The notes under the pieces were generated by a model. It saw only the letters and a list, made by a program, of their open reading frames with translations. It was not told the DNA's origin and ran no database searches. This document shows, one piece after another, positions 7,660-16,403 of a stretch of 64,000 nucleotides of DNA. Position 1 is the stretch's first letter. The number at the start of each line of letters is the position of its first letter. The stretch comes from C00003060 sp964440795. Lineage in GTDB: Bacteria > Desulfobacterota > Desulfobacteria > Desulfobacterales > C00003060. The position numbers and the translations under genes are program-made. The DNA is taken from the NCBI GenBank assembly GCA_964440795.1, contig CAYTTQ010000004.1:1-64000 (forward strand), read 5' to 3'.

Positions 7660-9314
7660 ACCTCCAAGATAATGGGAAAAACGACAGGCCTTCTCTGGAT
7701 GACAGAATAGAGATACTTTTGCAAGGCCTTTTTAATCTTGCTGCGGAGTACGTCCGGGCGGCTGGGCCCCTCTGTCCGGTCATCCCGGACGGTTTCAGCG
7801 ATTATCTCTTTGGCGGCCTCCAGCGTATCGCTTTTATCGCTGTCCGTCACAAACCCATGGGATTCCAAAGTGGGTTCCTTCATCATGTGTCCCGTCCGTC
7901 CGTCGATGACGATGGTGACGATGATCAGTCCTTCTTGCGAGAGGTACCGCCGCTCTTTCAATATACTTCTTTCCACATCTCCCACACCCTTGCCGTCAAT
8001 AAGTACCCGCCCGGACGGTACAGAGCCGTCAATACGTCCTCCGGTATCGTCGAAACATATGACTTGTCCGTCCTGGGCCAGAAGAATATCGTCCGGAGAG
8101 ATGCCCACTTCTTGAGCCAAATGCGTATGCCGGATGAGATGACGATACTCGCCATGGATCGGGATGAAGTATTTTGGCTTGGTGAGGTTAATCATCAGCT
8201 TTAGCTCTTCCTGAAAAGCGTGTCCGGAGACATGGATATCGGAGACCTTCTCGTAAATAACCGTCGCCCCTCCCTTATAGAGGCGATTGATGATATGCGT
8301 GATGGCTCGCTCATTACCGGGAATGAATTTGGACGACAATATCACCGTATCGCCGTCCTTGATTCGGATCTGTTTGTGCATGTCCATGGCGATGCGATGG
8401 AGAACCGACATGGGTTCGCCCTGACTTCCGGTGGTGACAATGACGATTTCCCGGTCCGGCGTATCTTTAATCCTTCCGGTGGTTATTTCCATATGTTCGG
8501 GGATGTCAAGGCGCCCCAGGCTTTTGGCGATGGTTACGCCGGCAACCATGCTGCGTCCGCAAAAGACGATTTTGCGACCCTCGGCCCGGGCGGCTTTGAC
8601 GATCTGCTGGATACGTGCGATGTTGGATGAAAACAAGGCGACAATGATTCGTCCCCGGCAGTCTTCAAAGATGCCGTGGAGCTTGGCACCGATTTCCGTT
8701 TCCGACAGGGTGTATCCTTCCCGTTCCACATTCGTCGAGTCTGACAACAAGGTGAGGACGCCCCGTTCCCCGTGTTCGGCAAACCGATTTATGTCCGTGA
8801 GTTCCCCCTGGACGGGTACCTGATTAATCTTAAAATCTCCCGAATGAATGATGAGGCCTACCGGGGTTCGAATGGCCAGGCCGACCCCGTCGACGACGCT
8901 GTGGCTGACTCGGATGAACTCGACCTGAAACGGGCCGATTGCGTGTTCCTCTCGGGGCTTGATTTCGATTAAAGGGGGGAGGGTGTCGATGTTGTGAGAG
9001 CGCAATTTGTGGCAAACCAACGCCAGAGTAAACGGGGTGCCGTACATCGGCGCTTTGATGTCGCCGAGCAGATAAGGTAACGCCCCGATATGGTCTTCGT
9101 GGCCGTGGGTCAATACGATTCCCTGAATCATGGACCGCCGGTCTTTCAGATAGGTAATGTCCGGCACAACGATGTCGATGCCCAACATGTAGTCTTCCGG
9201 GAACATGAGACCGGCATCGATGATCATGATGTTGTCTTCATACTCAAACACCATCATGTTGAGTCCGATTTCACCCAATCCGCCGAGAGGGATGATCTTT
9301 AGTGGTGTGTCCAA
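7656..9314 (-). CDS. rnj: Ribonuclease J
   Basis: RNase J is a metallo-beta-lactamase/beta-CASP nuclease with 5'-3' exo- and endonuclease activity in mRNA decay and rRNA maturation. The metal site motif THGHEDH, the later SHSVVDG and HSGDFKI motifs, the beta-CASP region (SNIARIQQIV) and HGEYRHLIRH near residue 385 are all visible in 552 residues. The start is TTG at 9314, preceded by AAGGA at a suitable distance. It overlaps plsC by 16 bp and ftsK by 4 bp, so the four-gene run plsC-rnj-ftsK-lolA is probably one transcript. No RNase E gene is in the window. Confidence 0.95.
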   Translation of the reverse strand: MDTPLKIIPLGGLGEIGLNMMVFEYEDNIMIIDAGLMFPEDYMLGIDIVVPDITYLKDRRSMIQGIVLTHGHEDHIGALPYLLGDIKAPMYGTPFTLALVCHKLRSHNIDTLPPLIEIKPREEHAIGPFQVEFIRVSHSVVDGVGLAIRTPVGLIIHSGDFKINQVPVQGELTDINRFAEHGERGVLTLLSDSTNVEREGYTLSETEIGAKLHGIFEDCRGRIIVALFSSNIARIQQIVKAARAEGRKIVFCGRSMVAGVTIAKSLGRLDIPEHMEITTGRIKDTPDREIVIVTTGSQGEPMSVLHRIAMDMHKQIRIKDGDTVILSSKFIPGNERAITHIINRLYKGGATVIYEKVSDIHVSGHAFQEELKLMINLTKPKYFIPIHGEYRHLIRHTHLAQEVGISPDDILLAQDGQVICFDDTGGRIDGSVPSGRVLIDGKGVGDVERSILKERRYLSQEGLIIVTIVIDGRTGHMMKEPTLESHGFVTDSDKSDTLEAAKEIIAETVRDDRTEGPSRPDVLRSKIKKALQKYLYSVIQRRPVVFPIILEV

Positions 9315-10021
9315 CGGTTTTTAATCCTTGCTAGGTCTGTTTGCATGATGTCCCGTATTTCTCTCATCAACCGGTCCTTTCCCTTCTTACCGAAAAGGGC
9401 GGTGGGTACGGGGGGGGCGATGCGGACGATAACGCATCCCGGTTTAAAATGAATGCTGCCTTTGGGCAAGACTTGGTGAGTGCCATAGATCGCAATAGGC
9501 ACAATCGGTTGCCCGGCCCGGAGGGCCAGGTGAAAACCGCCCGGCTTGAATGGTTTCAGTCGATCGTCCGAGCTCCGGCTCCCCTCGGGAAAAATGATGA
9601 CCGAAACCCCTGAAGCAACCTTGTGGGCAGCGGCCAGTAAGCTTTTATGGGCCGACTTTCGATTGGAACGGTCGATACGGATGTGTCCCGCCCGGGCCAA
9701 CGCCGGTCCGAAGAGCGGAATATGAAACAGCTCTTTTTTGGCCAGCCATCGAAACTCTACGGGGAGACAGGCAAAAAGGACCAGGATGTCAACCATGCTC
9801 TGGTGGTTTGCCATGAAAACCAGGCCTTGACCCGTTTGAATATGGTGTGTCCCTTCGGTGCGAACGGCGACGCCGGAGACAAAGAGAATACCCCTCGCCC
9901 AGAGCTTACCCGCAGTGTGAATCCAACGACCGCCGCGTTCAAACACAGATAGGAAAAGGGCCAGAAAAGAGGTCAGAACCGTGGTGACCACTACCCATAT
10001 GATGACGATAACTCTGCGCAT
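9299..10021 (-). CDS. plsC: 1-acyl-sn-glycerol-3-phosphate acyltransferase
   Basis: This membrane enzyme adds the second acyl chain to lysophosphatidic acid in phospholipid synthesis. The catalytic HX4D motif appears as NHQSMVDI, followed by the FPEGSRS substrate-binding motif and IVPIAIYG. The N-terminus has one strong membrane segment (VIVIIWVVVTTVLTSFLALF). At 240 residues it is of normal length. It overlaps rnj, is 36 bp downstream of the small hypothetical gene at 10058-10390, and is the first clearly assigned gene of the rnj-ftsK-lolA run. A lysophospholipid acyltransferase with another acceptor cannot be excluded. Confidence 0.9.
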   Translation of the reverse strand: MRRVIVIIWVVVTTVLTSFLALFLSVFERGGRWIHTAGKLWARGILFVSGVAVRTEGTHHIQTGQGLVFMANHQSMVDILVLFACLPVEFRWLAKKELFHIPLFGPALARAGHIRIDRSNRKSAHKSLLAAAHKVASGVSVIIFPEGSRSSDDRLKPFKPGGFHLALRAGQPIVPIAIYGTHQVLPKGSIHFKPGCVIVRIAPPVPTALFGKKGKDRLMREIRDIMQTDLARIKNRWTHH

Positions 10022-10057
10022 TAAAGGCCATAGTATCCGGGTAAGAAACGGGTGTTT

Positions 10058-10390
10058 CTAGCTGAGGATCTTAAGTTGTTCGAATAACTTGTCGGCAAAA
10101 TAGATGATATTGTCCCTTTGGGCCGGATTGGCGTAATCGATACAATCGCAACGAACCCGGTTGGTTGTCCGAATCAACAATTCGAAGGAAATCGACGTGG
10201 GCTGCAACTCAACCGCGAAATAAAAGGGCTGACACTTGATATGAGCCGCCTGGACCTTGTTTAAGAGATTTTGTTGCAAGGGGACCCAATAGAGGCCTTC
10301 CACTCGACTCGGCCCGTACGCTTCGTCCAGATAATCCCGAAGCTTTTGATAATCGTCGGCTCTGAGTTCGTCGATCCGGTATTGTTTCAT
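10058..10390 (-). CDS. Conserved-looking small hypothetical protein (110 aa)
   Basis: I do not recognise a characterised family. The product is soluble, slightly acidic, with no signal peptide or membrane segment, and has a pattern of alternating strands (FYFAVELQPTSISFELLIRT) with two cysteines (VRCDCIDYA). It begins with MKQYRIDELRADDYQKLRDYL, a helix-rich start. Coding is supported by length, an in-frame ATG and position 36 bp upstream of plsC on the same strand, which suggests it heads that operon. The region before it holds the dnaK terminator, so it must have its own promoter in the 10391-10508 gap, where no clear -35/-10 pair is seen. Confidence 0.7.
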   Translation of the reverse strand: MKQYRIDELRADDYQKLRDYLDEAYGPSRVEGLYWVPLQQNLLNKVQAAHIKCQPFYFAVELQPTSISFELLIRTTNRVRCDCIDYANPAQRDNIIYFADKLFEQLKILS

Positions 10391-10510
10391 TGTCTATGTC
10401 GTACCACAGGGCCATCCGAGAATAAAGGAAAAACTGTTGGAGGTGGCTGTGATACATATGGAAAGTTCAGGGTTTAAGGGCATTTTTCATCGGGGCGGAG
10501 GGGGAAACGA

Positions 10511-10545
10511 AAAAGCCTGCAGCACATGGTGTGCTGCAGGCTTTT
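10511..10545 (-). terminator. Rho-independent terminator of grpE-dnaK
   Basis: A perfect 16-bp stem (AAAAGCCTGCAGCACA and its complement) with a 3-base loop lies 19 bp after the dnaK stop. Read on the minus strand, the stem ends in a T-run and so acts as an intrinsic terminator; the A-run on the other side would allow some bidirectional function. Confidence 0.92.
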
Positions 10546-10563
10546 GTCATGCGTGAGTCATTG

Positions 10564-12498
10564 CTATTTGTTGTCTCGGACTTCCTCGAAGTCCGCATCG
10601 ACCACATCCTCGTCCTGAGCGGTTTGGGAAGCGTCGCCACCGGCTGCGCCTTCGGCTCCGCCGGCAGCCTGGCCTCCTGCCTGGCCGGCTTCCGAGGCTT
10701 GCGAATACATGGTCTCGGCCAGTTTGTGAGATGTTTGCATCAGTTCTTCGCTGGCTGTTTTGATAGCCTCGGTGTCAGACCCTTCCATCGCTTTCTTTAG
10801 TTTATCGATGGCACCTTCAATGTTGGTCTTGACAGTGGGATCCACCTTGTCGCCCAGCTCTTTCATAGACTTTTCGGTCTGGTAAATCAGGCTGTCCGCG
10901 TGGTTCCTGGCTTCCACCAGCTCTTTTTGTTTCTTGTCCTCTTCTGCGTGTACTTCCGCTTCTTTTACCAGTTTTTCGATTTCTTCCTCCGACAGTCCGC
11001 TGGAAGCGGTAATTTGTATGGACTGTTCTTTACCGGTCCCCAAATCCTTTGCCGACACGTGCACAATACCGTTGGCATCGATGTCGAAGGTTACCTCGAT
11101 TTGAGGTACCCCTCGTGGTGCGGGCGGAATACCGACCAGTTCGAAACGGCCTAATGTCTTGTTATATTCCGCCATTTCACGTTCCCCTTGAAGGACATGA
11201 ATGGAGACCGCCGACTGGTTGTCCGCCGCGGTGGAAAATATCTGACTCTTCTTTGTCGGAATGGTGGTATTCTTTTCAATCAACTTTGTGCAAACGCCGC
11301 CCAGGGTTTCAATGCCCAAGGACAACGGTGTTACGTCCAGTAGAAGAACATCCTGGACATCGCCCTGTAAGACACCGGCTTGGATCGCGGCACCGACAGC
11401 GACCACCTCGTCGGGATTTACGCCCTTATGAGGTTCTTTGCCGAATATATCCTTTACCTTTTGCTGAACTGCGGGCATACGTGTCATACCGCCGACTAAA
11501 ATCACTTCGGCGATTTCCGAGGATTTAATGCCTGCATCCTTGAGAGCGGTTTCACACGGCGGCACCAACTGACCCAACAACTCTTCGCACAGCGATTCGA
11601 GTTTTGATCGGGTCAACGGGATGTTCAAATGTTTGGGACCGCCCGCATCGGCCGTAATAAAGGGCAGGTTCACATCCGTCTGCATGGAGGTGGAAAGCTC
11701 CATTTTGGCCTTTTCCGCTGCTTCTTTCAGCCGCTGAAGGGCCATCTTGTCTTGACGGATATCGATGCCCTGATCCTTCTTGAACTCGTCGGCCAAATAG
11801 TCGATTACTTTTTGATCAAAGTCTTCCCCCCCTAAGTGGGTGTCGCCATGGGTTGACTTGACCTCAAAGACCCCTTCCCCGATTTCCAGAATGGAGATAT
11901 CGAAGGTCCCGCCACCCAAATCGAATACGGCGATCTTTTCGTCCTTTTTCTTGTCCAGGCCGTAAGCCAGGGACGCAGCCGTGGGTTCGTTGATGATTCT
12001 TTGCACGTTAAGACCGGCGATCTTCCCGGCATCCTTCGTGGCTTGCCGTTGGCTGTCGTTAAAATAAGCCGGAACGGTAATAACCGCCTCCGTGACCGAT
12101 TCTCCCAAATATTCTTCCGCCGTTTTCTTCATGGCCTGAAGGATATGGGAAGAGATCTCCGCCGGGCTGTGGGCTTTCCCCTGAATTTCGATGTGGACGT
12201 CTCCGTTGGAGGCTTGCACGATTTTGTAGGGACAGATCTCTTTGTCCCGCTGTGCTTCTTTGGATGCATACTTTCGGCCGATGAGTCGCTTGACCGCAAA
12301 CACCGTATTTTCCGGGTTGGTGATGGCTTGCCGTTTGGCCGCCTGCCCAACCAGACGCTCTCCGCTGTTGTTCCAGGCCACCATGGACGGGGTAGTTCGC
12401 CCACCTTCCGGATTTGTAATGACCTTCGGCTCCTTTCCCTCCATAATCGCCACACACGAATTAGTCGTTCCTAGATCGATTCCTATTACCTTACTCAT
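10564..12498 (-). CDS. dnaK: Chaperone protein DnaK (Hsp70)
   Basis: DnaK is the ATP-driven Hsp70 chaperone working with GrpE and DnaJ. At 644 residues it is full length: IGIDLGTTNSCVA at the N-terminus, the EPTAASLAYGLD and DLGGGTFDISIL nucleotide-binding signatures, the ILVGGMTRMPAVQ motif, the substrate-binding domain, and a Gly/Ala-rich tail ending in DVVDADFEEV. The ATG has an excellent AAGGAGGG site. It lies 51 bp downstream of grpE and is closed by the terminator at 10511-10545. No dnaJ follows, unlike the common grpE-dnaK-dnaJ order. Confidence 0.98.
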   Translation of the reverse strand: MSKVIGIDLGTTNSCVAIMEGKEPKVITNPEGGRTTPSMVAWNNSGERLVGQAAKRQAITNPENTVFAVKRLIGRKYASKEAQRDKEICPYKIVQASNGDVHIEIQGKAHSPAEISSHILQAMKKTAEEYLGESVTEAVITVPAYFNDSQRQATKDAGKIAGLNVQRIINEPTAASLAYGLDKKKDEKIAVFDLGGGTFDISILEIGEGVFEVKSTHGDTHLGGEDFDQKVIDYLADEFKKDQGIDIRQDKMALQRLKEAAEKAKMELSTSMQTDVNLPFITADAGGPKHLNIPLTRSKLESLCEELLGQLVPPCETALKDAGIKSSEIAEVILVGGMTRMPAVQQKVKDIFGKEPHKGVNPDEVVAVGAAIQAGVLQGDVQDVLLLDVTPLSLGIETLGGVCTKLIEKNTTIPTKKSQIFSTAADNQSAVSIHVLQGEREMAEYNKTLGRFELVGIPPAPRGVPQIEVTFDIDANGIVHVSAKDLGTGKEQSIQITASSGLSEEEIEKLVKEAEVHAEEDKKQKELVEARNHADSLIYQTEKSMKELGDKVDPTVKTNIEGAIDKLKKAMEGSDTEAIKTASEELMQTSHKLAETMYSQASEAGQAGGQAAGGAEGAAGGDASQTAQDEDVVDADFEEVRDNK

Positions 12499-12549
12499 CG
12501 TTTCCCTCCTTAAAATTCTATATTAAACGGTAAAACCGGCTATAACAAT

Positions 12550-13173
12550 TTATGAGCTGCGCGACCGCTCCGCTTGGGCATTCTCCGGCTTTTTCGAAAC
12601 AATCACCATGGCGGGCCTCAATAGTCGGCTATGAAGCATATAGCCCTTTTGAAGCTCTTTGGAGACGGTGTCATCCGGATACTGTTCGGTTTCTTCCTGT
12701 GAGACCGCTTGATGAACGTTTGGATCAAAAGGTTTCCCTTCACTTTCCACAGGGGTGACCCCGAATCGCTTCAGTGTGTCGGTAAGGCCTTCCAGCGTCA
12801 TTCGCACCCCCTCTTTAAGGCTTTCAGCCGCTGACTCCGTACCGGTTTGCTCAACAGACAAGGCCCGTTCCAGGTTGTCGACAATCGGCAAAATGTCCTT
12901 GATCAGGCTTTCATTGGCAAAACGCCTGAAGTCGTCCATTTCCCGTCGACTTCGTTTCTTGTAGTTTTCAAATTCTGCCGTGACCCTCAAAAGTCGATCG
13001 TAATTCTCGCGGGCCTTGGCCTTGGCGGTTTCCAGTTCGTCTTCCAGATATTCTCCTTCCTCGGCGCTCTGGACTGGTTCTCTTTCCTCGCTCTCAGGCC
13101 TCGGTCGATCATCCCGTGACATATCCGGTGTTTCTAGCGTTGTATCGGTCTCAGTTTTCTTGTTACGAGTCAA
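12550..13173 (-). CDS. grpE: Nucleotide exchange factor GrpE
   Basis: GrpE releases ADP from DnaK. The 207-residue protein has an acidic, disordered N-terminus, a long coiled coil (AKAKARENYDRLLRVTAEFE), the family core YKKRSRREMDDFRRFANE, and the C-terminal beta domain with GVTPVESEGKPFDPNVHQAV and the closing GYMLHSRLLRPAMVIVSK. The start is TTG at 13173, 51 bp downstream of the -10 of a strong promoter; an ATG at codon 18 has no ribosome binding site. No hrcA gene precedes it, which is unusual for heat-shock operons of this bacterial group. Confidence 0.95.
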   Translation of the reverse strand: MTRNKKTETDTTLETPDMSRDDRPRPESEEREPVQSAEEGEYLEDELETAKAKARENYDRLLRVTAEFENYKKRSRREMDDFRRFANESLIKDILPIVDNLERALSVEQTGTESAAESLKEGVRMTLEGLTDTLKRFGVTPVESEGKPFDPNVHQAVSQEETEQYPDDTVSKELQKGYMLHSRLLRPAMVIVSKKPENAQAERSRSS

Positions 13174-13224
13174 TGCGATTTCTTATCCTTTCCTGATTTG
13201 CGGAATATTGCAAGATATGCAAGG

Positions 13225-13253
13225 AACATAAGAACCGACTATGGGTTTGTCAA
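13225..13253 (-). promoter_or_regulatory. Sigma-70-type promoter of grpE-dnaK
   Basis: Read on the minus strand, TTGACA (13248-13253) and TATGTT (13225-13230) are separated by exactly 17 bp, about 50 bp before the grpE start. No CIRCE inverted repeat is seen, and the spacing is not that of a sigma-32 promoter. Confidence 0.75.
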
Positions 13254-13322
13254 GGGCGTGCCGGTGAAGAATACCTATTTGCGGTGATCCGAAAATCTAT
13301 TCATTCCGGTATGTGTGACGGG

Positions 13323-14276
13323 TTACTCATTCCGGAGGGCGTTAGAGCACGACTCGGCGCCGTACCGACGCCCTTGGAAGGTCCGCCGGTCTTCCAGGCC
13401 CCGGTTGATCATCGATAAAGTCCGTCGTTTTTGGGTGGCCCAGAAAGGCGCGATAAGGGCATGGGGGTCCGGATCGCCGGTGAGACGCTGGATGATCGTT
13501 TCGGGATGAAGGTGTTCCAAAAAGCGAATGACCCAGTCCACGTACGTGTCCTGGCTCAGCGGTAAATACCGCCCGCTTTTAAACAATGGGGCCAGCGGTG
13601 CATCGGCTTCGATGTACAAATTATGGATTTTAACGGCATCCATCCGGAGGTGAGCCAGTAACCGGGCGGTTCGGACAATGTCTTGAAGCGATTCTCCCGG
13701 AAGTCCCAGTATCACATGGGCACACATGCGGATGTTTTTTCCCTGAGTGAGGCCGACGGCGTGAACGAAGTCCTGCACGGTGTGCCCGCGGTTTATTCGC
13801 CGTAAGGTACCATCACGGGCGGACTGGAGTCCGTATTCGATCCACACCATGTGGGTTGAGGTGTAGGATTCGATGAGTGCCAATTTCGTCGGATTTACAC
13901 AATCGGGGCGTGTTCCAATGGCCAAGCTCACGATATCCGGGTCTTGAAGGGCTTCGTCATAGCGACGCTTTAAGACTTCAACCGGGGCATGTGTGTTGGT
14001 AAAGGCCTGAAAATAAGCAATAAATTTTTTTGCCTTGTATCGAGCAGCCATCCGGGCCTTACCCTCCCGGATTTGTGCTTCGATGGATCGCCCCCGGTTC
14101 GCCGCACCTGAACCGGCCCCCTTGCCATTGCAGTAAAGACACCCCGTTTTCGAAAGCGTGCCGTCACGATTGGGACAGGAGAAGCCGCCATCTACGGTAA
14201 TCTTTTGGACACGACACCCGAATTCATTTCTTAGATACGTGCTAAAGTCGTTGTACCGTTTCTTAGTGGAGTTCAT
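13323..14276 (-). CDS. Radical SAM protein of the YhcC family (TIGR01212-like)
   Basis: The protein has the features of the YhcC-type radical SAM family: YLRNEFGCRVQKITVDGGFSCPNRDG, with the cluster cysteines in CPNRDGTLSKTGCLYC, then AYFQAFTNTHAP, GTRPDCV, IEYGLQS, HVILGLPGE and VKIHNLYI. Substrate and product are not known for the family. The start is put at ATG 14276 (MNSTKKRYN), where homologues usually begin; an in-frame extension to 14393 runs almost up to the SRP RNA and has no family similarity. The 318-residue length then fits. No ribosome binding site is obvious, so the start is uncertain. Confidence 0.85.
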   Translation of the reverse strand: MNSTKKRYNDFSTYLRNEFGCRVQKITVDGGFSCPNRDGTLSKTGCLYCNGKGAGSGAANRGRSIEAQIREGKARMAARYKAKKFIAYFQAFTNTHAPVEVLKRRYDEALQDPDIVSLAIGTRPDCVNPTKLALIESYTSTHMVWIEYGLQSARDGTLRRINRGHTVQDFVHAVGLTQGKNIRMCAHVILGLPGESLQDIVRTARLLAHLRMDAVKIHNLYIEADAPLAPLFKSGRYLPLSQDTYVDWVIRFLEHLHPETIIQRLTGDPDPHALIAPFWATQKRRTLSMINRGLEDRRTFQGRRYGAESCSNALRNE

Positions 14277-14410
14277 CGAAAAGCGGTGGATTTGGGTGAA
14301 GTGGGGTATTTGATCGGCGCTTGCCATCAGACGACTTTGGTCTGTCCGAACGGTGTCGGCAAAGCACTGATAGTCAAAGGCTTGGTTGCGCACCCTTTCT
14401 TGAGTCCCTT

Positions 14411-14644
14411 ACTCGGCACCTCGAATCGTCATATTAAGGCCGGAACCATTCCACGACACGGGTTGGTTCCTTACCGCTGCTTCCTCCCGGACCTGACGGG
14501 GTTCGCAACCTCCCGTTGCGTGGCGCCCGGCCAGCGACAAGTCTTGGGACGAGAATCGAAGACCCTCAAAAGGGAATTCGGCCCCGCATAAGCGGATTTC
14601 GGGCAACAGGACACCGCTAACTTCCCGCCTAGCACAACCAAGCC
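14411..14644 (-). ncRNA. ffs: Signal recognition particle RNA, long (Bacillus-like) form
   Basis: The domain IV core is unmistakable: read on the minus strand, GTCAGGTCCGGGAGGAAGCA and the adjacent GCGGTAA lie at 14471-14497, the site bound by Ffh. Upstream on the RNA, the segment near 14560-14640 follows the 5' (Alu) domain of the long SRP RNA, with TGCTAGGCGGGAAGTTAGCG, then TGTCCTGTTGCCCG and ATCCGCTTATGCGGGGCCGA. The 5' CTTGG (14638-14642) can pair with the 3' CCGAG (14412-14416), closing helix 5 and setting a length of about 234 nt. A promoter with 17-bp spacing stands just upstream. No intrinsic terminator is seen, so the 3' end is approximate. Confidence 0.88.
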
Positions 14645-14649
14645 CCCTA

Positions 14650-14678
14650 TGTATAAAGGATAGAGGGCGCGATTTCAA
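14650..14678 (-). promoter_or_regulatory. Promoter of the SRP RNA gene
   Basis: On the minus strand TTGAAA (14673-14678) and TATACA (14650-14655) are 17 bp apart; the expected start point is at about 14643-14644, matching the 5' end inferred from helix pairing. Confidence 0.7.
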
Positions 14679-14718
14679 CCGTAAAAGGGGGCGGGCCGGT
14701 GGGGCAGGTGCTTTTTAC

Positions 14719-14748
14719 TTGACTTCGGCCACAAGAAAAAACTAATGT
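14719..14748 (+). promoter_or_regulatory. Possible promoter of the tilS-ftsH operon
   Basis: TTGACT (14719-14724) and TAATGT (14743-14748) are 18 bp apart, 50 bp before the chosen tilS start and divergent to the SRP RNA promoter. The -10 is imperfect; an alternative TATAGT at 14750 would need a 25-bp spacer. Confidence 0.4.
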
Positions 14749-14797
14749 TTATAGTATATTAGCTAGTGTGTCGGCACGTATGAAAAGGGTTCGCAAG

Positions 14798-16231
14798 ATG
14801 GACAACATTCCGGGTATCCATCCGCTGATCACGGCGGTTGCCACGACCCTAAGACGGTATGATATGGTGACCCACGGGGATAGGATCGTGGTCGGGGTTT
14901 CAGGCGGCCCGGATTCTATCGCACTTCTTCATTGTTTGGTCGCGTTACGCGATGAGTGGGCCTTCACATTGATCGTGGGTCACTTGAATCATGGACTTAG
15001 AAAAGATAGCGCCGGTCAGGAAGCGGACTTCGTGAAAAGGGTCGCTGGGGACCTGGGGCTGGCCTATAAAACCGACACGCAAGATGTGAAGCGGTTTTGC
15101 CGCGAATATGGACGGTCGCTGGAAGAAGGGGCCCGGGAGGTGCGTTACCGTTTCTACGGTGCCGTGGCTCGGGAGGTTGATGCCCGACGGGTGGCCCTTG
15201 GCCATCAGGCGGACGACAATGCCGAATCGATTATGATGCATTTGTTACGGGGTACGGGCCCCAAAGGACTGACCGGGATTCCGCCGACGCGGGATGGGTG
15301 GATTATTCGACCCTTGATTGATGTTTCCAGAAAGACGATTATCCAATTTCTTCGGGAAAACGGACTTAGCTATGTCGAAGACGCGTCAAACCGAGACCCC
15401 CGGTACCTGAGGAACCGGATTCGGCATGAACTGTTTCCCATGTTGCACGCATCGTACGGGTTTCAGGCGGTGCCGGTGCTGACTCGGCTGGCGGAGACCC
15501 TCAGAGAGGAAGAGGCGTTCTGGGACGGGCGGGTGGCTCGGGCGTTTCGCCATGCCTTGGTGGGAAGAGAAGCCACCCGTATTGTGCTGTCGATCAAGCA
15601 CCTGAAAGCATTGCCCCCGGCGTTGCTGCGCCGGTCGATTCGTTACGCCGTCGGTGAGTTGAAGGGAGACGTGAGAGGGCTGGAACAAAAACATGTCGCA
15701 CTGGTCTCGCAATTTCTGAATCGGACTTGCCCCGTCGGTCGGCTGAATCTGCCACGAGGAATGACGGTATCTTGCGATGGCAACAAGGTGACGTTTTCGT
15801 TGGGGGATCAAGAAGGTATCGCCGACTTTGCCTATCGGATCCGGGGACTTGGTCAGACGGTTATCGAAGAATTGGGATTGAGTATCGACGCGTCGATTTG
15901 TGCGCCTCGGGAGGTCGCCTACCGGTTGGAATCATTTCCCGCCTCGGTGGCCTGTTTTGATGCCCAGGCGGTTTCTTTTCCGTTGATTGTCAGGAACGTC
16001 AGGCCGGGCGATCGCTTCATTCCGCTGGGTATGGCGGGGTCGCAAAAGGTGAAGGACTTCTTCATTAATAAAAAAGTTCCGTGGCTGCAACGACAACGCA
16101 CGCCCTTGATTTGGAGTGGTGAGATGTTGATTTGGGTGGCGGGGCACCGCATTCATGATGCCGCCAAGGTGAAGACAGACACTCGGCGAGTACTCAAACT
16201 TGAACTCATTGACCGTGATATAAAAGATTGA
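14798..16231 (+). CDS. tilS: tRNA(Ile)-lysidine synthase
   Basis: TilS converts the CAU-anticodon cytidine of tRNA-Ile to lysidine, so that the tRNA reads AUA and is charged with isoleucine. The PP-loop ATPase motif GVSGGPDS, then HLNHGLR and LGHQADDNAES are visible, and the protein has the C-terminal extension of the E. coli-type enzyme (DRFIPLGMAGSQKVKDFF). The start chosen is ATG 14798, with AAAGGG 8 bases upstream; an in-frame GTG at 14768 would add ten residues. It is the first gene of a run with ftsH, folP, ybbR and coaX, and tilS-ftsH adjacency is widespread in bacteria. Confidence 0.94.
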   Translation: MDNIPGIHPLITAVATTLRRYDMVTHGDRIVVGVSGGPDSIALLHCLVALRDEWAFTLIVGHLNHGLRKDSAGQEADFVKRVAGDLGLAYKTDTQDVKRFCREYGRSLEEGAREVRYRFYGAVAREVDARRVALGHQADDNAESIMMHLLRGTGPKGLTGIPPTRDGWIIRPLIDVSRKTIIQFLRENGLSYVEDASNRDPRYLRNRIRHELFPMLHASYGFQAVPVLTRLAETLREEEAFWDGRVARAFRHALVGREATRIVLSIKHLKALPPALLRRSIRYAVGELKGDVRGLEQKHVALVSQFLNRTCPVGRLNLPRGMTVSCDGNKVTFSLGDQEGIADFAYRIRGLGQTVIEELGLSIDASICAPREVAYRLESFPASVACFDAQAVSFPLIVRNVRPGDRFIPLGMAGSQKVKDFFINKKVPWLQRQRTPLIWSGEMLIWVAGHRIHDAAKVKTDTRRVLKLELIDRDIKD

Positions 16232-16403
16232 AAAGGGGAGGATCTTGTATTATCTTCCCTCCGTATATGTTGACCATTTCATCAAATTTAACCCTTTCCA
16301 AGTCCATCATATGTCGGGGATGTGGTCATGCTTGTCCGATCTCGGCATTGTGTGACAAAGGTGCGGTTCAGAGCCGGACCCCATATCCAAGGAGGTTGTG
16401 TTA

